Source of the DNA: an uncultured Bacteroidota bacterium
GTDB lineage: Bacteria; Bacteroidota; Bacteroidia; Chitinophagales; Chitinophagaceae
Reading direction: 5' to 3'
DNA length: 64,000 nucleotides
Assembly (NCBI GenBank): GCA_903912435.1
Contig: CAIWHI010000271.1
Span: 62,001 to 126,000, forward strand
Below are positions 37,574 through 46,267 of this stretch, one piece after another (positions within the stretch are counted from its first letter, which is position 1; each line of letters begins with the position of its first letter). Under the pieces are notes generated by a model. It was not told the DNA's origin. It made no database searches and saw only the letters and a list, made by a program, of their open reading frames with translations. Both the position numbers and the translations under genes were made by a program.

Positions 37574-40500
37574 TTAAAACTGTATAACCAGCTTGAACTC
37601 TTCTTTATTTACAGCGGTCCTTGTGACGGGCTGGATGTTTTCCATGTAGACTACCTTGCCAGATTCCCTGACCAGCTGAGGGTAAGTTATCAATGAGTAG
37701 GAGTTCACTTGGCCGATAGCTCCAGAAGTCTGACCCACAATGTTATTTGGTTGAGCCTGGAATCTGTTAGCACCGTTGATATCATTCAGTACTAGAACCG
37801 GAAGCACCTGTGAAACGACAGCTGTAGAACTCGATCCATTATTTATAGTGTGGCCAGCAACGAAAGCCAGTGACTGATTAACCGATGTAAGCTTGACATA
37901 GGAACTATTAGCAAAGATGACTACACCGTTTGCTCCAGTAGTTTGATCGGTAAGAGTTTGACCATTAGAGAAGCTACCTGACATTGAAGTGATGGTCAAG
38001 TCTAGGTCATTAGAGGTGGAGACAATTCTGGCATTAGCAGATGTAAAGTCTTGCTGTACGAATTCATTGTTAGTAAAGGTACCAGAGCTAGAAGTCAGCG
38101 TGATTCTAGCTGTTTGATTGAACTTAAGGCCAAAGGTAGAAACCTGATCTGTAGCTCCATTAGCGATCGAGATATCAGTAATGACCGCATAAGCATTGGA
38201 AGAGGAATCATAGAGAGTATCACCAGAAACGAACTGGCCGACTACGTTGGATAGCTGGAGCTGTGTATTGCTGTAAGCAGATGTCACAACAGCATTAGCA
38301 CCAGAAGTTACTTCCGATACTACCTCGGCAGTAACACCAGGAGAGAAGTAGATAACATTGGCAGTTACCGTGTTGGCAGTAGTACCAGAGTAATAACCAC
38401 GTAGAGTATAAGCAGTGTTATTAGCAAATGTACCCTTGACCGACTTCAACTGCAAAGCAGTGGAGTTACCCGATACCACAATACCAGCCGCATTTGAAGT
38501 CGACTGAACTACCACTTCTCCAGGAGTCCATGAACCTAGACTGCCGATAACGTAGTTTGATAGAACAGCATTGACACGATCGAAAGATCCCAGAGTTACT
38601 CTAACGTCAGCGAACTGAGGATCTTCCAGGAGTCCAATTCTTCTATAAGTGCCATAAGTCGGGAAGTAATAAGACTCATTAGGACCTGTGTCGAAGGTAA
38701 CATCGATACCAGCATAGCGAGCACCAAGTTCTGTCATTACATCGAACCCATGACCGTGAACAGGCGAGATAAGCGGCGTAGCCGCGGCGCCGGAACCGTA
38801 TACCCCATTAGCGACGAAAGACACATTAGCGAAGGTATAGTTAGTACCGGTGTTAATCATTTCTACAGAGGTGATGTTATTAGCAGAACCGAAGGAGTTG
38901 TTTACCACTCCAAGGCCCACAGCATTAGAACCATCACCAGTAATCAACACGGTAGGCCCGATCTCGTATTCTGTGGAGTCATTCGGAAGGACCATGGTGC
39001 CGATAACTGTGGCATTGCCAGTAACCGCTCCATTCAGTAGGAAGTTCGCCTTCTGACCGAGGATGAAGCTGCCAGAGTTGTTGTTAATGGTGATGTTCGG
39101 GTTGGAAGTAGCCGAGTTCAGTAGATAGCGAATCTGAGAGGACTCGCCCTTGACGTAAAAGTTGTTAGCCCAGAAGTAAGTGTTCGACCAATTAGCGCCG
39201 TTAACCGTTGTGAGGAACACCTGAGACGTGTTAGCGTAAGCCACGATGGCATTAGCGCCTTGTGTGATATTAGCAGCGCTAACCAGATCCACCAGTTCGC
39301 CAGCAATGAAGTACTGACCGACAATGGAAGAATTAGAGATCGATAGATTCAAGCTGGTAAGGTTAGTGTTGACCACAGAACCATTTGCCTGAGTGACCGT
39401 AATAGAAGTAGGTTCTGCGGCTACAGGGACAGTATAGTAGACATTGGCTAGTAGAGTGTTGTCGAATGCGATGTTGACATTGACTGTGCTAGTGTTTACA
39501 GCCGTAACTCTGCGGACATTTGTGTTAGCATTCGTGCCTACCCTAATGAAGCTGCCGACCGCATAGCTAGTAGTGAAGCTTGTCTGGGCAGTGTTAGTAG
39601 AGACGACAGTGTTACCACCAGAACTGATGTTAACCGTTCCAGGCTGCAGAGAACCAGAAGACACGGAGTCGATAAGAGGATAATACAGTGAGAACGGAGT
39701 AGCTAGGCTAGATCTGGCGACCTGGATAGTAGAGCTGTTAGCCGTAAGAATAGTACCAGTTACACCTGTGTTAGCCTGAACAATTGTATCACCGACATTG
39801 AAGTAGCCGGCAGGATAGAGATAATTGATGTAGTCCACAGGCTGCTGAACTGTATAACCAGTCGATACAGTGCCACTGATACTGCTAAGGTCTAACCTGG
39901 CAAAAGTCTGGAACGGAGTAGAGCTGCTAACACGAACAGTTTTAGCACCACCAGAGCTAGAAGCTATCTGCCTGATCTGCCCTGCACCGAACCCAGCCTT
40001 GAGGTAGATAGAAGACTTAGCATAGAAGTTATCATATGCAGAGGATGTATTAGGCAGCTGAATGGTGAAGGCATCGATGAACTTGACAATGTTGCCCTTC
40101 TCATAGACCTGATAGTTGCTGCCACCGTTCGTGATCTGAATGGCCTCGATTGTGCCAGGAACAGCATTACTCTGAACATTAGCATTCTGAATGGCAGGGA
40201 TATAAGAAGTCGTAGTGAACTTGGTGTTGGAAGTGGAGTCGATGGTGTACATATACTTCCAGATGTAGCCATCGGCTGCCTTGAAAGAACCTGCAGAGCT
40301 AATAAGTGTCGGCTTAACAGTGGAAGGAGCACCATAGCTATTGAACACACACTTGTAGACTTGGAACTGATCTGTCACTACAAAAAACTGCTTGGTATAA
40401 AGATCCGGATCATTTGGATCATACTGACTATAGACAGTGCCAGTGGCCCAGTTATACCTCGGGATCATATTGATGACATCCCCAGAACGGACTAACTTAC

Positions 40501-40690
40501 CGAACAGAAGATCATCATAAACAGTCTGTTGATACTGTGCCACAGAATCATTAGCTGTCGGAGGGTTAGAGTCGCTGGGCCATGGATTGGAACGGCCGGC
40601 AAAGACATAGTAGGCATGCCTTGTGTCCCTCACATTGGTAATGAAATTGTTAACCTGGTTGATATAATGATTTATAGTTAGTAATGCCAT
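37574..40690 (-). CDS. 8: Baseplate wedge protein gp8
   Basis: 1038 residues. The N-terminal 230 residues match T4-like gp8 (RHAYYVFAGRSNPWPSDSNP; VDVINMIPRYNW-like SGDVINMIPRYNW; ADGYIWKYMYTIDS), a wedge component that binds gp7 and gp10. T4 gp8 is only 334 residues. Here the core is enlarged by about 600 residues of repeated beta modules (VGDTIVQANTGVTGTIL, VVQSTSNAAGIVVSGNS). The C-terminal gp8 block returns at the end (RESGKVVYMENIQPVTRTAV). A TAATAAATA element lies upstream. Expansion by tandem modules is common in marine relatives. Confidence 0.8.
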   Translation of the reverse strand: MALLTINHYINQVNNFITNVRDTRHAYYVFAGRSNPWPSDSNPPTANDSVAQYQQTVYDDLLFGKLVRSGDVINMIPRYNWATGTVYSQYDPNDPDLYTKQFFVVTDQFQVYKCVFNSYGAPSTVKPTLISSAGSFKAADGYIWKYMYTIDSTSNTKFTTTSYIPAIQNANVQSNAVPGTIEAIQITNGGSNYQVYEKGNIVKFIDAFTIQLPNTSSAYDNFYAKSSIYLKAGFGAGQIRQIASSSGGAKTVRVSSSTPFQTFARLDLSSISGTVSTGYTVQQPVDYINYLYPAGYFNVGDTIVQANTGVTGTILTANSSTIQVARSSLATPFSLYYPLIDSVSSGSLQPGTVNISSGGNTVVSTNTAQTSFTTSYAVGSFIRVGTNANTNVRRVTAVNTSTVNVNIAFDNTLLANVYYTVPVAAEPTSITVTQANGSVVNTNLTSLNLSISNSSIVGQYFIAGELVDLVSAANITQGANAIVAYANTSQVFLTTVNGANWSNTYFWANNFYVKGESSQIRYLLNSATSNPNITINNNSGSFILGQKANFLLNGAVTGNATVIGTMVLPNDSTEYEIGPTVLITGDGSNAVGLGVVNNSFGSANNITSVEMINTGTNYTFANVSFVANGVYGSGAAATPLISPVHGHGFDVMTELGARYAGIDVTFDTGPNESYYFPTYGTYRRIGLLEDPQFADVRVTLGSFDRVNAVLSNYVIGSLGSWTPGEVVVQSTSNAAGIVVSGNSTALQLKSVKGTFANNTAYTLRGYYSGTTANTVTANVIYFSPGVTAEVVSEVTSGANAVVTSAYSNTQLQLSNVVGQFVSGDTLYDSSSNAYAVITDISIANGATDQVSTFGLKFNQTARITLTSSSGTFTNNEFVQQDFTSANARIVSTSNDLDLTITSMSGSFSNGQTLTDQTTGANGVVIFANSSYVKLTSVNQSLAFVAGHTINNGSSSTAVVSQVLPVLVLNDINGANRFQAQPNNIVGQTSGAIGQVNSYSLITYPQLVRESGKVVYMENIQPVTRTAVNKEEFKLVIQF

Positions 40691-40714
40691 CTCGCGCTCT
40701 ATCTGGTTTTGGAC

Positions 40715-40723
40715 TATTTATTA
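40715..40723 (-). promoter_or_regulatory. Late promoter match before gp8
   Basis: TAATAAATA on the minus strand, 25 bp before the gp8 ATG, within the 61-bp gap after the gp7-like gene. Confidence 0.5.
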
Positions 40724-40745
40724 AGGCAATTAAGACGGGCCTAGG

Positions 40746-40762
40746 CCCAGTCTAAGACTGGG
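40746..40762 (-). other. Hairpin spanning the gp7-like stop codon
   Basis: A perfect 7-bp stem with a 3-base loop (CCCAGTC-TTA-GACTGGG on the minus strand). The TAG stop codon of the upstream gene sits at the loop edge. It is followed at once by GGGCC-TA-GGCCC-like self-complementary sequence. There is no U-run, so it is unlikely to be a simple terminator. It may be an mRNA processing or stability element between late genes. Confidence 0.5.
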
Positions 40763-43046
40763 TAAGGCTAAGAGCTACTGCCGCAGAAACAGAGGAAGTC
40801 TGAACATCCTTGAACTGATAGCGGCCGAACAGAGCGATACCAGATGGATGCACCAAGTTCCTCACCAGGGACTCGTAAGTTCCGATCATCCTGCTAGCAA
40901 CCACTTCGTAGGAGAAGTCTTGGTAGTAGTTGGAGTCGAGCAGCTTCTGGGTATCGCTAGTGAAACTCTTATCAGAAGTCCATGAACCCTGACCCTTACC
41001 ATGATCCAGCACGATGCTTGTTCCTGTAACCACCACGGAGCTATTAGCCGGCTGTAGGTATACCGTCTCATCCGGATTGTAACCGAACCCTGAATCCACT
41101 ACCGCCACGGCTGTAGCGATGCCCTTAGCATTTAGAACACTGTCAGTAACCACGGCGTTATGACCCTTGATACTACCAAAGCCGTCATTTTGCCCTAGAG
41201 CTGTGATGGTAAGCTCATTGATATCAACATAGGGGTTGGTAGTGTAACCACTGCCAGGATTTAGATTGCTTAGGAAGGCGATGGTACCGACCTGCTTAGT
41301 TAGGAACTGCAGGGCAATGTACAGAGGCGTGTCTAAGTTGTTAGGAATAGAAGTGCCCGGATTGCCAGAGAAGCTGCCCCAGTTAGTTGTTCTGATAACA
41401 TTGTTCACCACGGCCGTGTGACCGGTCTGAGTATCTGTAACAGTAGCGCCATGAACGAAGTAGCCATGTGGCATGCCGGAGCCGAACTGAACTCCTAGCA
41501 TGCTAGTGTTCTGAGAGAAAATTGTGGCATTGGCAGTGATAGTGGTCTTAGGGTTAACACCGGTCAGAATCACTTGACTAGAGGAAATGTTAGATACAAG
41601 CTTTATGCCGGGAACAAGGTTAGAGCTAGACAGGCTGGAATCCGTGCCTGTAGCGAAGATCAGCATTGAACCATTCGACCCCTCTGCATCATAGACATAC
41701 AAATTGGCCAGGCCAAGGCTGGAATTAGAGAACGTCTCGCCATTAGCAACCAGATTGGCTGTCGCTGTAATGGCTTCCAGCATCACCACATTAGCCGAGG
41801 ACGTAGCTGTATTGCCGACCGTAAAAACACCGCTCTGAGTGTTGATGTAGACATTGAACCCCACACCACCGGCCGGCGGATCTATGATCGTGGAAGTGTA
41901 GCCGGTGATGATATCAGGGTTGATCTGATAGAGCTCTTGATTAATCAGGCCACCAACATTAAACCCTGCTCCAGCACCAGCACCGCCGAAGACAGCGGTC
42001 AGATTAGCAGCTGCTCCGTTGCTGCCGGTAACCGAATCGCCGATGTTGAAACTGTACTGAGGGGTGCCGGTGAAGTTGATCAGCTCAATGAAGGAGCTGT
42101 TAGCCCTTGTCACGGTGCCATTAGCATTAGTTGTAGTGTCCAGCAGAGTATCACCTGCAGAGAAGACACCAGATAAGCCGCTAATGTTGAGGTTGTAAGT
42201 CGTAGCTACCACGATGTTAGGGCTGAGACTGAAGCCAGATCCGCCGTTTATCAGAGCGAAAGTCACCTTACCGTTCTGATCTACTGCAGAGACAACCCTA
42301 GCAATAGCTCCAACACCAGAACCCTGGACCGAAAGGCTATCACCGACATTGAACCCTAGGCCACCATTATTGATGGCTATAGCAGTCAGAGAGCCAAGCA
42401 CCGTGGGAGCATTAGCTGGGGTTAGGGCAGGAACTGATTTCGATAGGATCTGCTCACCGAACTTGAAGGTGCCGCTAACCGCTGACAGGTACAGAACGTT
42501 GATGGTCCTCTGATTAACCACCTTCTGTTGAACGTTCTCTACCACAGCTTCGGCTGATAGGCTAGAGTTGTAGATCGGCTGCCCTACTAGCTGAGGAAGG
42601 TAAGGGCTGTCGGTGCATTCAATGTACTTTGGCACCACCCAGTCGTTATCCGAAGTCTTGAAAACGAACTGACCTGGAATGTACAGCTCGATGTCCTCAT
42701 TGAACAGGAGCCTGAACAACAGTTCGTAGGACCTCGGTGTGCCCTTGGTCCTGTAAAGATCTAAGATGTGCTTAACTAATAGCTGCCTATCAGCAGCGAT
42801 GTCGACCGGGATGCTAGCAGCATAGGTGTTGGTGAAGTGAGTTACAAACTGCTGCTGAGTGCTATCCAGGTCAAGGTAGTCAGGGATCGATCTAGCTTTG
42901 CCGATGAACCCCGATCCGGTATCAGTCAGATCTGTCTGCTCTGCCCATTCGTAGTAGGCTCTCATGAAGGCGATGAAGTTAGGGCCTTGATCGTTATAGA
43001 AGGCAGGGAACTGTGACTGAATGAATGGACTGATGAACTTATCCAT
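40752..43046 (-). CDS. 7: Baseplate wedge protein, gp7-like
   Basis: 764 residues. The N-terminus (MDKFISPFIQSQFPAFYNDQ, then GPNFIAFMRAYYEWAEQ) and the block LLVKHILDLYRTKGTPRSYE are characteristic of the wedge protein encoded between gp6 and gp8 in T4-like marine phages. The C-terminus (LDSNYYQDFSYEVVASRMIG, then TYESLVRNLVHPSG) also fits. The middle holds beta modules such as INNGGLGFNVGDSLSVQGSG. It is shorter than T4 gp7 (1032). gp7 scaffolds the wedge around gp6 and gp53. Position between 6 and 8 supports the name. It is one of few genes here ending in TAG. Confidence 0.7.
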   Translation of the reverse strand: MDKFISPFIQSQFPAFYNDQGPNFIAFMRAYYEWAEQTDLTDTGSGFIGKARSIPDYLDLDSTQQQFVTHFTNTYAASIPVDIAADRQLLVKHILDLYRTKGTPRSYELLFRLLFNEDIELYIPGQFVFKTSDNDWVVPKYIECTDSPYLPQLVGQPIYNSSLSAEAVVENVQQKVVNQRTINVLYLSAVSGTFKFGEQILSKSVPALTPANAPTVLGSLTAIAINNGGLGFNVGDSLSVQGSGVGAIARVVSAVDQNGKVTFALINGGSGFSLSPNIVVATTYNLNISGLSGVFSAGDTLLDTTTNANGTVTRANSSFIELINFTGTPQYSFNIGDSVTGSNGAAANLTAVFGGAGAGAGFNVGGLINQELYQINPDIITGYTSTIIDPPAGGVGFNVYINTQSGVFTVGNTATSSANVVMLEAITATANLVANGETFSNSSLGLANLYVYDAEGSNGSMLIFATGTDSSLSSSNLVPGIKLVSNISSSQVILTGVNPKTTITANATIFSQNTSMLGVQFGSGMPHGYFVHGATVTDTQTGHTAVVNNVIRTTNWGSFSGNPGTSIPNNLDTPLYIALQFLTKQVGTIAFLSNLNPGSGYTTNPYVDINELTITALGQNDGFGSIKGHNAVVTDSVLNAKGIATAVAVVDSGFGYNPDETVYLQPANSSVVVTGTSIVLDHGKGQGSWTSDKSFTSDTQKLLDSNYYQDFSYEVVASRMIGTYESLVRNLVHPSGIALFGRYQFKDVQTSSVSAAVALSLTQS

Positions 43047-43049
43047 GGC

Positions 43050-44858
43050 TTAGATACTCACCACTGAGATAGCTACACCCTCTGCGATGTCCACCTCGAT
43101 GACGTCATTGCTATAGCTCTTGATGTCCTGATTGGCCGGTACCGCATAGAACACCACACCAGCAGAGCCATCCAAGTCATTCACCGTGATGAGATTGCTA
43201 TCAACCCGACCCCTGGAGTAGTCTATCGTCCCTGCAGGGGAGTAAGAGGTATAGCCAGCATTCGTGACATCCTGCAGCCAGAGGACATTGGAGCTGTTAG
43301 TTACCACACTACCATTTGGCCCTTGGGTGATGGAGAAGGTGTTTACATTCGGATTGTAGTCGGTGAACTTGTAGAGTCTACCCCCCAAGAAGAAGGTGCT
43401 GGATACCAGAGTCGCCGGCTGGAATGCATTCCTGTACTCCACGGTTATGTAGCTGCCGACATTCAGATCCGGATTAACCAGCTTCTTCATGGTGACAGTG
43501 GTCTCATTAGATGAGATGCTTGAATCAGCCGCATTGATAGCAGCCTCAAATCTGGATAGCTTGAACTCGGTATCGAAGTTTGTCAGATAGCTGGAGTTGT
43601 ACCCCGCAATAGCTGATGCCACCAGAGTCTGGATATCAGCCGCGGCTAGGGTAGTGGCGTTTGGATCATACTTAACAGTGGTGTTTACCTGCAGATAGAG
43701 GAAGTCTGGATCAATCACCTTAGGAGTGATGCCGATGGTGCAGCGATCCTGCAGGAAGCTAGCGATATCAGCCTTCTCTGATAGAGATACCACAGCACCG
43801 GAATAAGTTACCGGTGAAACAAACACTGTACCAAAACTGACCGAGCTGGATACCTGTTCACCGCCGAAGACATGGCATGCCTTGATGTCGGTATAGTTAC
43901 TAAGCACCAGGCTCTTGAAGTCCGCTGCAGTGACAGCCCTCTCCTGGGTCTGGTAGTATCTCGGCGCATTGTACCTGATAGACTCGATCGACTCTGCATT
44001 AGCACCACCGCTAGAGCCAGATACCACATTGAGAGCTACTGAGCTGGCAATGTAGTCCGATACAGAGAAGGATGATACCCCATCAGCATCAGATCCGGCG
44101 GTGGTTCTGTAGCTGGCCTGGATAACAGCACCATTCAAGGGTCTGCGACCTAGAACCCCATCACCAAAGACTAACTCATACTTGGTATCAGCCGTCGCCT
44201 GGAGGAAGAAGACCGCGGAGTTGCTAGACAAGCCAAGGATGGTCGAGGCCTTGCTGAAGACCGTATTCACCTGATTAGCACCACCGCCGTTCTCGATGAC
44301 GGTAACCATTAGCGAATCGGTGTCGATGCTCTGATTGGACATCACGAACCTCTGAGAGTCCAGTGAGTAGTCCACTGAAAAGACGTCCGAGGTAACCACA
44401 CCCTGGAACAGAGCTAGATTGGCACTGAATGATCCGCCGCTGGGGTAGATCATTACAGAGTTATTAGTTACAAAGTTATAAGTGCCATTTGCATTTGTAC
44501 CGACAAACTTAGCGCCGGCTGGTATTGTAAGTGAAGGCTGTGCATTCTGCGGTGCAGTGATGTTAACTGTTGCTGCCGATGACTTATAGCTTCTCGGAGT
44601 GTAGTTTAGCGACTTGGCATGGCTTACTACTGAGTTCCTTAGCTGAGCAGAATCTAGAAAGCTCTCATTTGATACCAGATTGAGGTAATAAGCATTCAGA
44701 AAGGAGTTGTAGCTCAGTATATCCAGAAGCACATTAATGTTGCTTCCATCAAAATTATAGTCCTGGAACTGAGATTGGGAAGAAAGGTATTGCTTCAGAT
44801 TGGCCTTAAGCGTATCGAAGTCCAGAGATACCAGGGAGATGCTATTATTTGCAGCCAT
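43050..44858 (-). CDS. 6: Baseplate wedge protein gp6
   Basis: 602 residues starting with the gp6 signature: LDFDTLKANLKQYLSSQSQF, NVLLDILSYNSFLNAYYLNL and SAQLRNSVVSHAKSLNYTPR. The middle and C-terminus resemble baseplate J-type proteins (YYQTQERAVTAADFKSLVLS). gp6 dimers form the ring around the hub that holds the wedges together. The size is close to T4 gp6 (660). A late promoter and a leader hairpin lie upstream. Confidence 0.92.
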   Translation of the reverse strand: MAANNSISLVSLDFDTLKANLKQYLSSQSQFQDYNFDGSNINVLLDILSYNSFLNAYYLNLVSNESFLDSAQLRNSVVSHAKSLNYTPRSYKSSAATVNITAPQNAQPSLTIPAGAKFVGTNANGTYNFVTNNSVMIYPSGGSFSANLALFQGVVTSDVFSVDYSLDSQRFVMSNQSIDTDSLMVTVIENGGGANQVNTVFSKASTILGLSSNSAVFFLQATADTKYELVFGDGVLGRRPLNGAVIQASYRTTAGSDADGVSSFSVSDYIASSVALNVVSGSSGGANAESIESIRYNAPRYYQTQERAVTAADFKSLVLSNYTDIKACHVFGGEQVSSSVSFGTVFVSPVTYSGAVVSLSEKADIASFLQDRCTIGITPKVIDPDFLYLQVNTTVKYDPNATTLAAADIQTLVASAIAGYNSSYLTNFDTEFKLSRFEAAINAADSSISSNETTVTMKKLVNPDLNVGSYITVEYRNAFQPATLVSSTFFLGGRLYKFTDYNPNVNTFSITQGPNGSVVTNSSNVLWLQDVTNAGYTSYSPAGTIDYSRGRVDSNLITVNDLDGSAGVVFYAVPANQDIKSYSNDVIEVDIAEGVAISVVSI

Positions 44859-44889
44859 TTAGCTTGTGCCTTTGTTATAAAATACCGGA

Positions 44890-44906
44890 CACCACCTTAA
44901 GTGGTG
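44890..44906 (-). other. Leader hairpin upstream of gp6
   Basis: CACCAC / GTGGTG arms of 6 bp around five bases, located between the late-promoter match (44921-44929) and the gp6 ATG (44858). It would fold in the 5' leader of the gp6 transcript. No U-run follows. Confidence 0.4.
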
Positions 44907-44920
44907 CTGTGACTAGTTGG

Positions 44921-44929
44921 TATTTATTA
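44921..44929 (-). promoter_or_regulatory. Late promoter match before gp6
   Basis: TAATAAATA on the minus strand, about 63 bp before the gp6 ATG. This marks the upstream end of the T4-ordered late block; genes further right are accessory. Confidence 0.5.
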
Positions 44930-44945
44930 GGCAGGCAGCTGCTAA

Positions 44946-45164
44946 TTATACAACATGCACATCAAAGCTCATGGCAGAAGGAGTATTCTTCCAGCTACGC
45001 CTAGCAGCATCGAATGCTTCGAAGTAATCTGCTGCCTCGATGATAGTAGTAGACAGCAGCTGCCGCTGGTTCTCAGCACTCCATCCGAAGATCCGGATGC
45101 AGTACTGCTTGCCCCGTGGTACTCCCATTCGAAAGTGCACTGGCTCTGAGGGGACATAAGCCAT
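44946..45164 (-). CDS. Small unknown protein
   Basis: 72 residues (MAYVPSEPVHFRMGVPRGKQ…SFDVHVV). The C-terminal 55 residues, with IRIFGWSAENQRQLLSTTII and AADYFEAFDAARRSW, look like a compact alpha/beta domain. I chose the ATG at 45164 because it overlaps the TGA of the upstream micro-ORF (TGATG), and no ribosome-binding sequence is needed for coupled translation. A longer frame exists from 45227. Family not recognised. Confidence 0.5.
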   Translation of the reverse strand: MAYVPSEPVHFRMGVPRGKQYCIRIFGWSAENQRQLLSTTIIEAADYFEAFDAARRSWKNTPSAMSFDVHVV

Positions 45165-45235
45165 CAGGCAGCTGGGCCCAGGTATTCGAAGTCCCAGAGC
45201 ATAAATCGATCGTCGGCTAGCACGCATTTGAGCAT
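45164..45235 (-). CDS. Micro-ORF MLKC…GPAA (23 aa)
   Basis: 23-residue frame (MLKCVLADDRFMLWDFEYLG, then PAA) with a good ribosome-binding sequence (AAAGGA nine bases before the ATG). Its stop overlaps the next start codon. Its last part is encoded in a 37-bp sequence repeated exactly at 50001-50037 on the other strand, where it again encodes MLWDFEYLGPA. Could be a leader peptide or a real microprotein. Confidence 0.45.
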   Translation of the reverse strand: MLKCVLADDRFMLWDFEYLGPAA

Positions 45236-45236
45236 T

Positions 45237-45632
45237 TTAGGTAGTCCTTTTTAGATCAATAAAATAAGACTCATCATAATCATAGCTGCCGAAGAAGAAG
45301 CCAGACCGGGTCGGCAATAGCTTAGCTGCACGGCTGGGGTGGGCCAGCACATCATTGCAGACGTCTAGCAGGTTACCCAGCTTTTCACGGCTAACATAGT
45401 AGCTACCACAGTCATCATTACCATTCTGGACGTTATCCACGAACCATGCATGGATGGCATTGGCCTTCCGCCAGTAGCAGACTTGGATAGTCACCTAAGC
45501 AATATTGCCGGCATCAAAGTCACCCAGCTCCGGCAAGGCATCACGAATAGCAACCGCGATATCAATATCCCGTGCACCGGCATAATCGCCCTAGATGTTA
45601 CGCCGAGCTTGCAAAGTCATGTCTAAACCCAT
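45237..45632 (-). pseudogene. MGLDM-family phage protein with two in-frame amber codons
   Basis: A single frame of 131 sense-plus-amber codons begins MGLDMTLQARRNI after a perfect GGAGGTAAAGAAG. It then meets TAG (45591-45593), continues GDYAGARDIDIAVAIRDALP, meets a second TAG (45495-45497), and continues VTIQVCYWRKANAIHAWFVD to a TAA. The last part (YWRKANAIHAWFV; CGSYYVSREKLGNLLDVC; LLPTRSGFFFG) is a widespread small phage protein of unknown function whose N-terminus is normally MGLDMYL, so all three pieces belong to one gene. Either it is recently inactivated, or the ambers are suppressed or read through. Other genes here use TAG as a genuine stop. Confidence 0.75.
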
Positions 45633-45645
45633 CTTCTTTACCTCC

Positions 45646-46164
45646 TTATTGATTTGATATAACCGCTTTTCCAGAGACTTTAGCATTGCCAAAGACTTTA
45701 ACATTGCCAGATACACCAGCATTGCCAGAGACTTTAGCATTTTCAGAGACATTAGCATTGTCAGACACACGGGCATCGCCAAACACCCAGGCATTGTCAG
45801 ACACCCAGGCATTGTCAGACACCCAGGCATTGTCATAAATCATAGCATTGTCAGACACCCAGGCATCGCCAAACACAAGGACATCGCCATAAATCATAGC
45901 ATTGTCATAGACTTTAGCATTGCCAAACACAAGGACATCGCCATAAATCATAGCATTGTCAGACACACGGGCATCGCCAAACACACAGGCATTGTCATAG
46001 ACTTCAGCATAGCCAGAGACAGTAGCATTACCAAAGACTTTAGCATTGGCAGAAACCAAAGCTTTGCTAGAGACAGTAGCCGTGTCAGCAACCCAGCCGC
46101 CACCATTCGAGTGCTGATGGGCTGCTACTGGACCTTTACCGTCTCCAAAATCATACTTGGTCAT
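45646..46164 (-). CDS. Hexapeptide-repeat (left-handed beta-helix) protein
   Basis: 172 residues. The start at 46164 (MTKYDFGDGKGPVAAHQHSN) is preceded by AGGAAC; longer frames upstream use TTG or poorly supported ATG codons. After a short head (GGGWVADTATV) the protein is a run of six-residue turns (VFGNAT VSGYAE VYDNAC VFGDAR VSDNAM IYGDV), about 20 of them, the signature of a left-handed beta-helix as in bacterial acyltransferases. No acyltransferase catalytic His loop is visible, so a structural or binding role is possible. Transcribed from a copy of the accessory-region promoter at 46199-46227. Confidence 0.75.
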   Translation of the reverse strand: MTKYDFGDGKGPVAAHQHSNGGGWVADTATVSSKALVSANAKVFGNATVSGYAEVYDNACVFGDARVSDNAMIYGDVLVFGNAKVYDNAMIYGDVLVFGDAWVSDNAMIYDNAWVSDNAWVSDNAWVFGDARVSDNANVSENAKVSGNAGVSGNVKVFGNAKVSGKAVISNQ

Positions 46165-46198
46165 GTTCTTTGTTCCTATCTGCTTAACCATTATGATC

Positions 46199-46227
46199 AA
46201 TATAACCAGCCAGCAAAATTAGGTACA
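46199..46227 (-). promoter_or_regulatory. Accessory promoter P1 with upstream palindrome
   Basis: Minus-strand -35 TGTACC and -10 TATATT separated by 17 bp, followed by TGATCATAATGG. An imperfect palindrome (CATAGC-A-GCTATT) lies at about 46239-46251, 12 bp upstream of the -35. Drives the hexapeptide-repeat gene. One of six related promoters (see findings). Confidence 0.65.
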
Positions 46228-46267
46228 TGCTCCTGGTGAATAGCTGCTATGCATGCTAGAGCGGCTA

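Noticed and set aside
40746..40762. Rho-independent terminator after the gp7-like gene
   Set aside because: The stem is perfect but no U-run follows on the minus strand; kept only as a hairpin.
45237..45632. Genome-wide TAG reassignment (code 15-like)
   Set aside because: None of the long structural genes contains in-frame TAG, and several genes (for example at 8589, 40752, 47579 and 49379-49462) end naturally in TAG, so TAG is a stop here.
45591..45836. 81-codon minus-strand frame with MPGCL and MLKSL repeats
   Set aside because: It is the shifted frame of the hexapeptide-repeat gene and so inherits its periodicity. Only its last 13 codons (MGLDM…) are real, as the start of the next gene.
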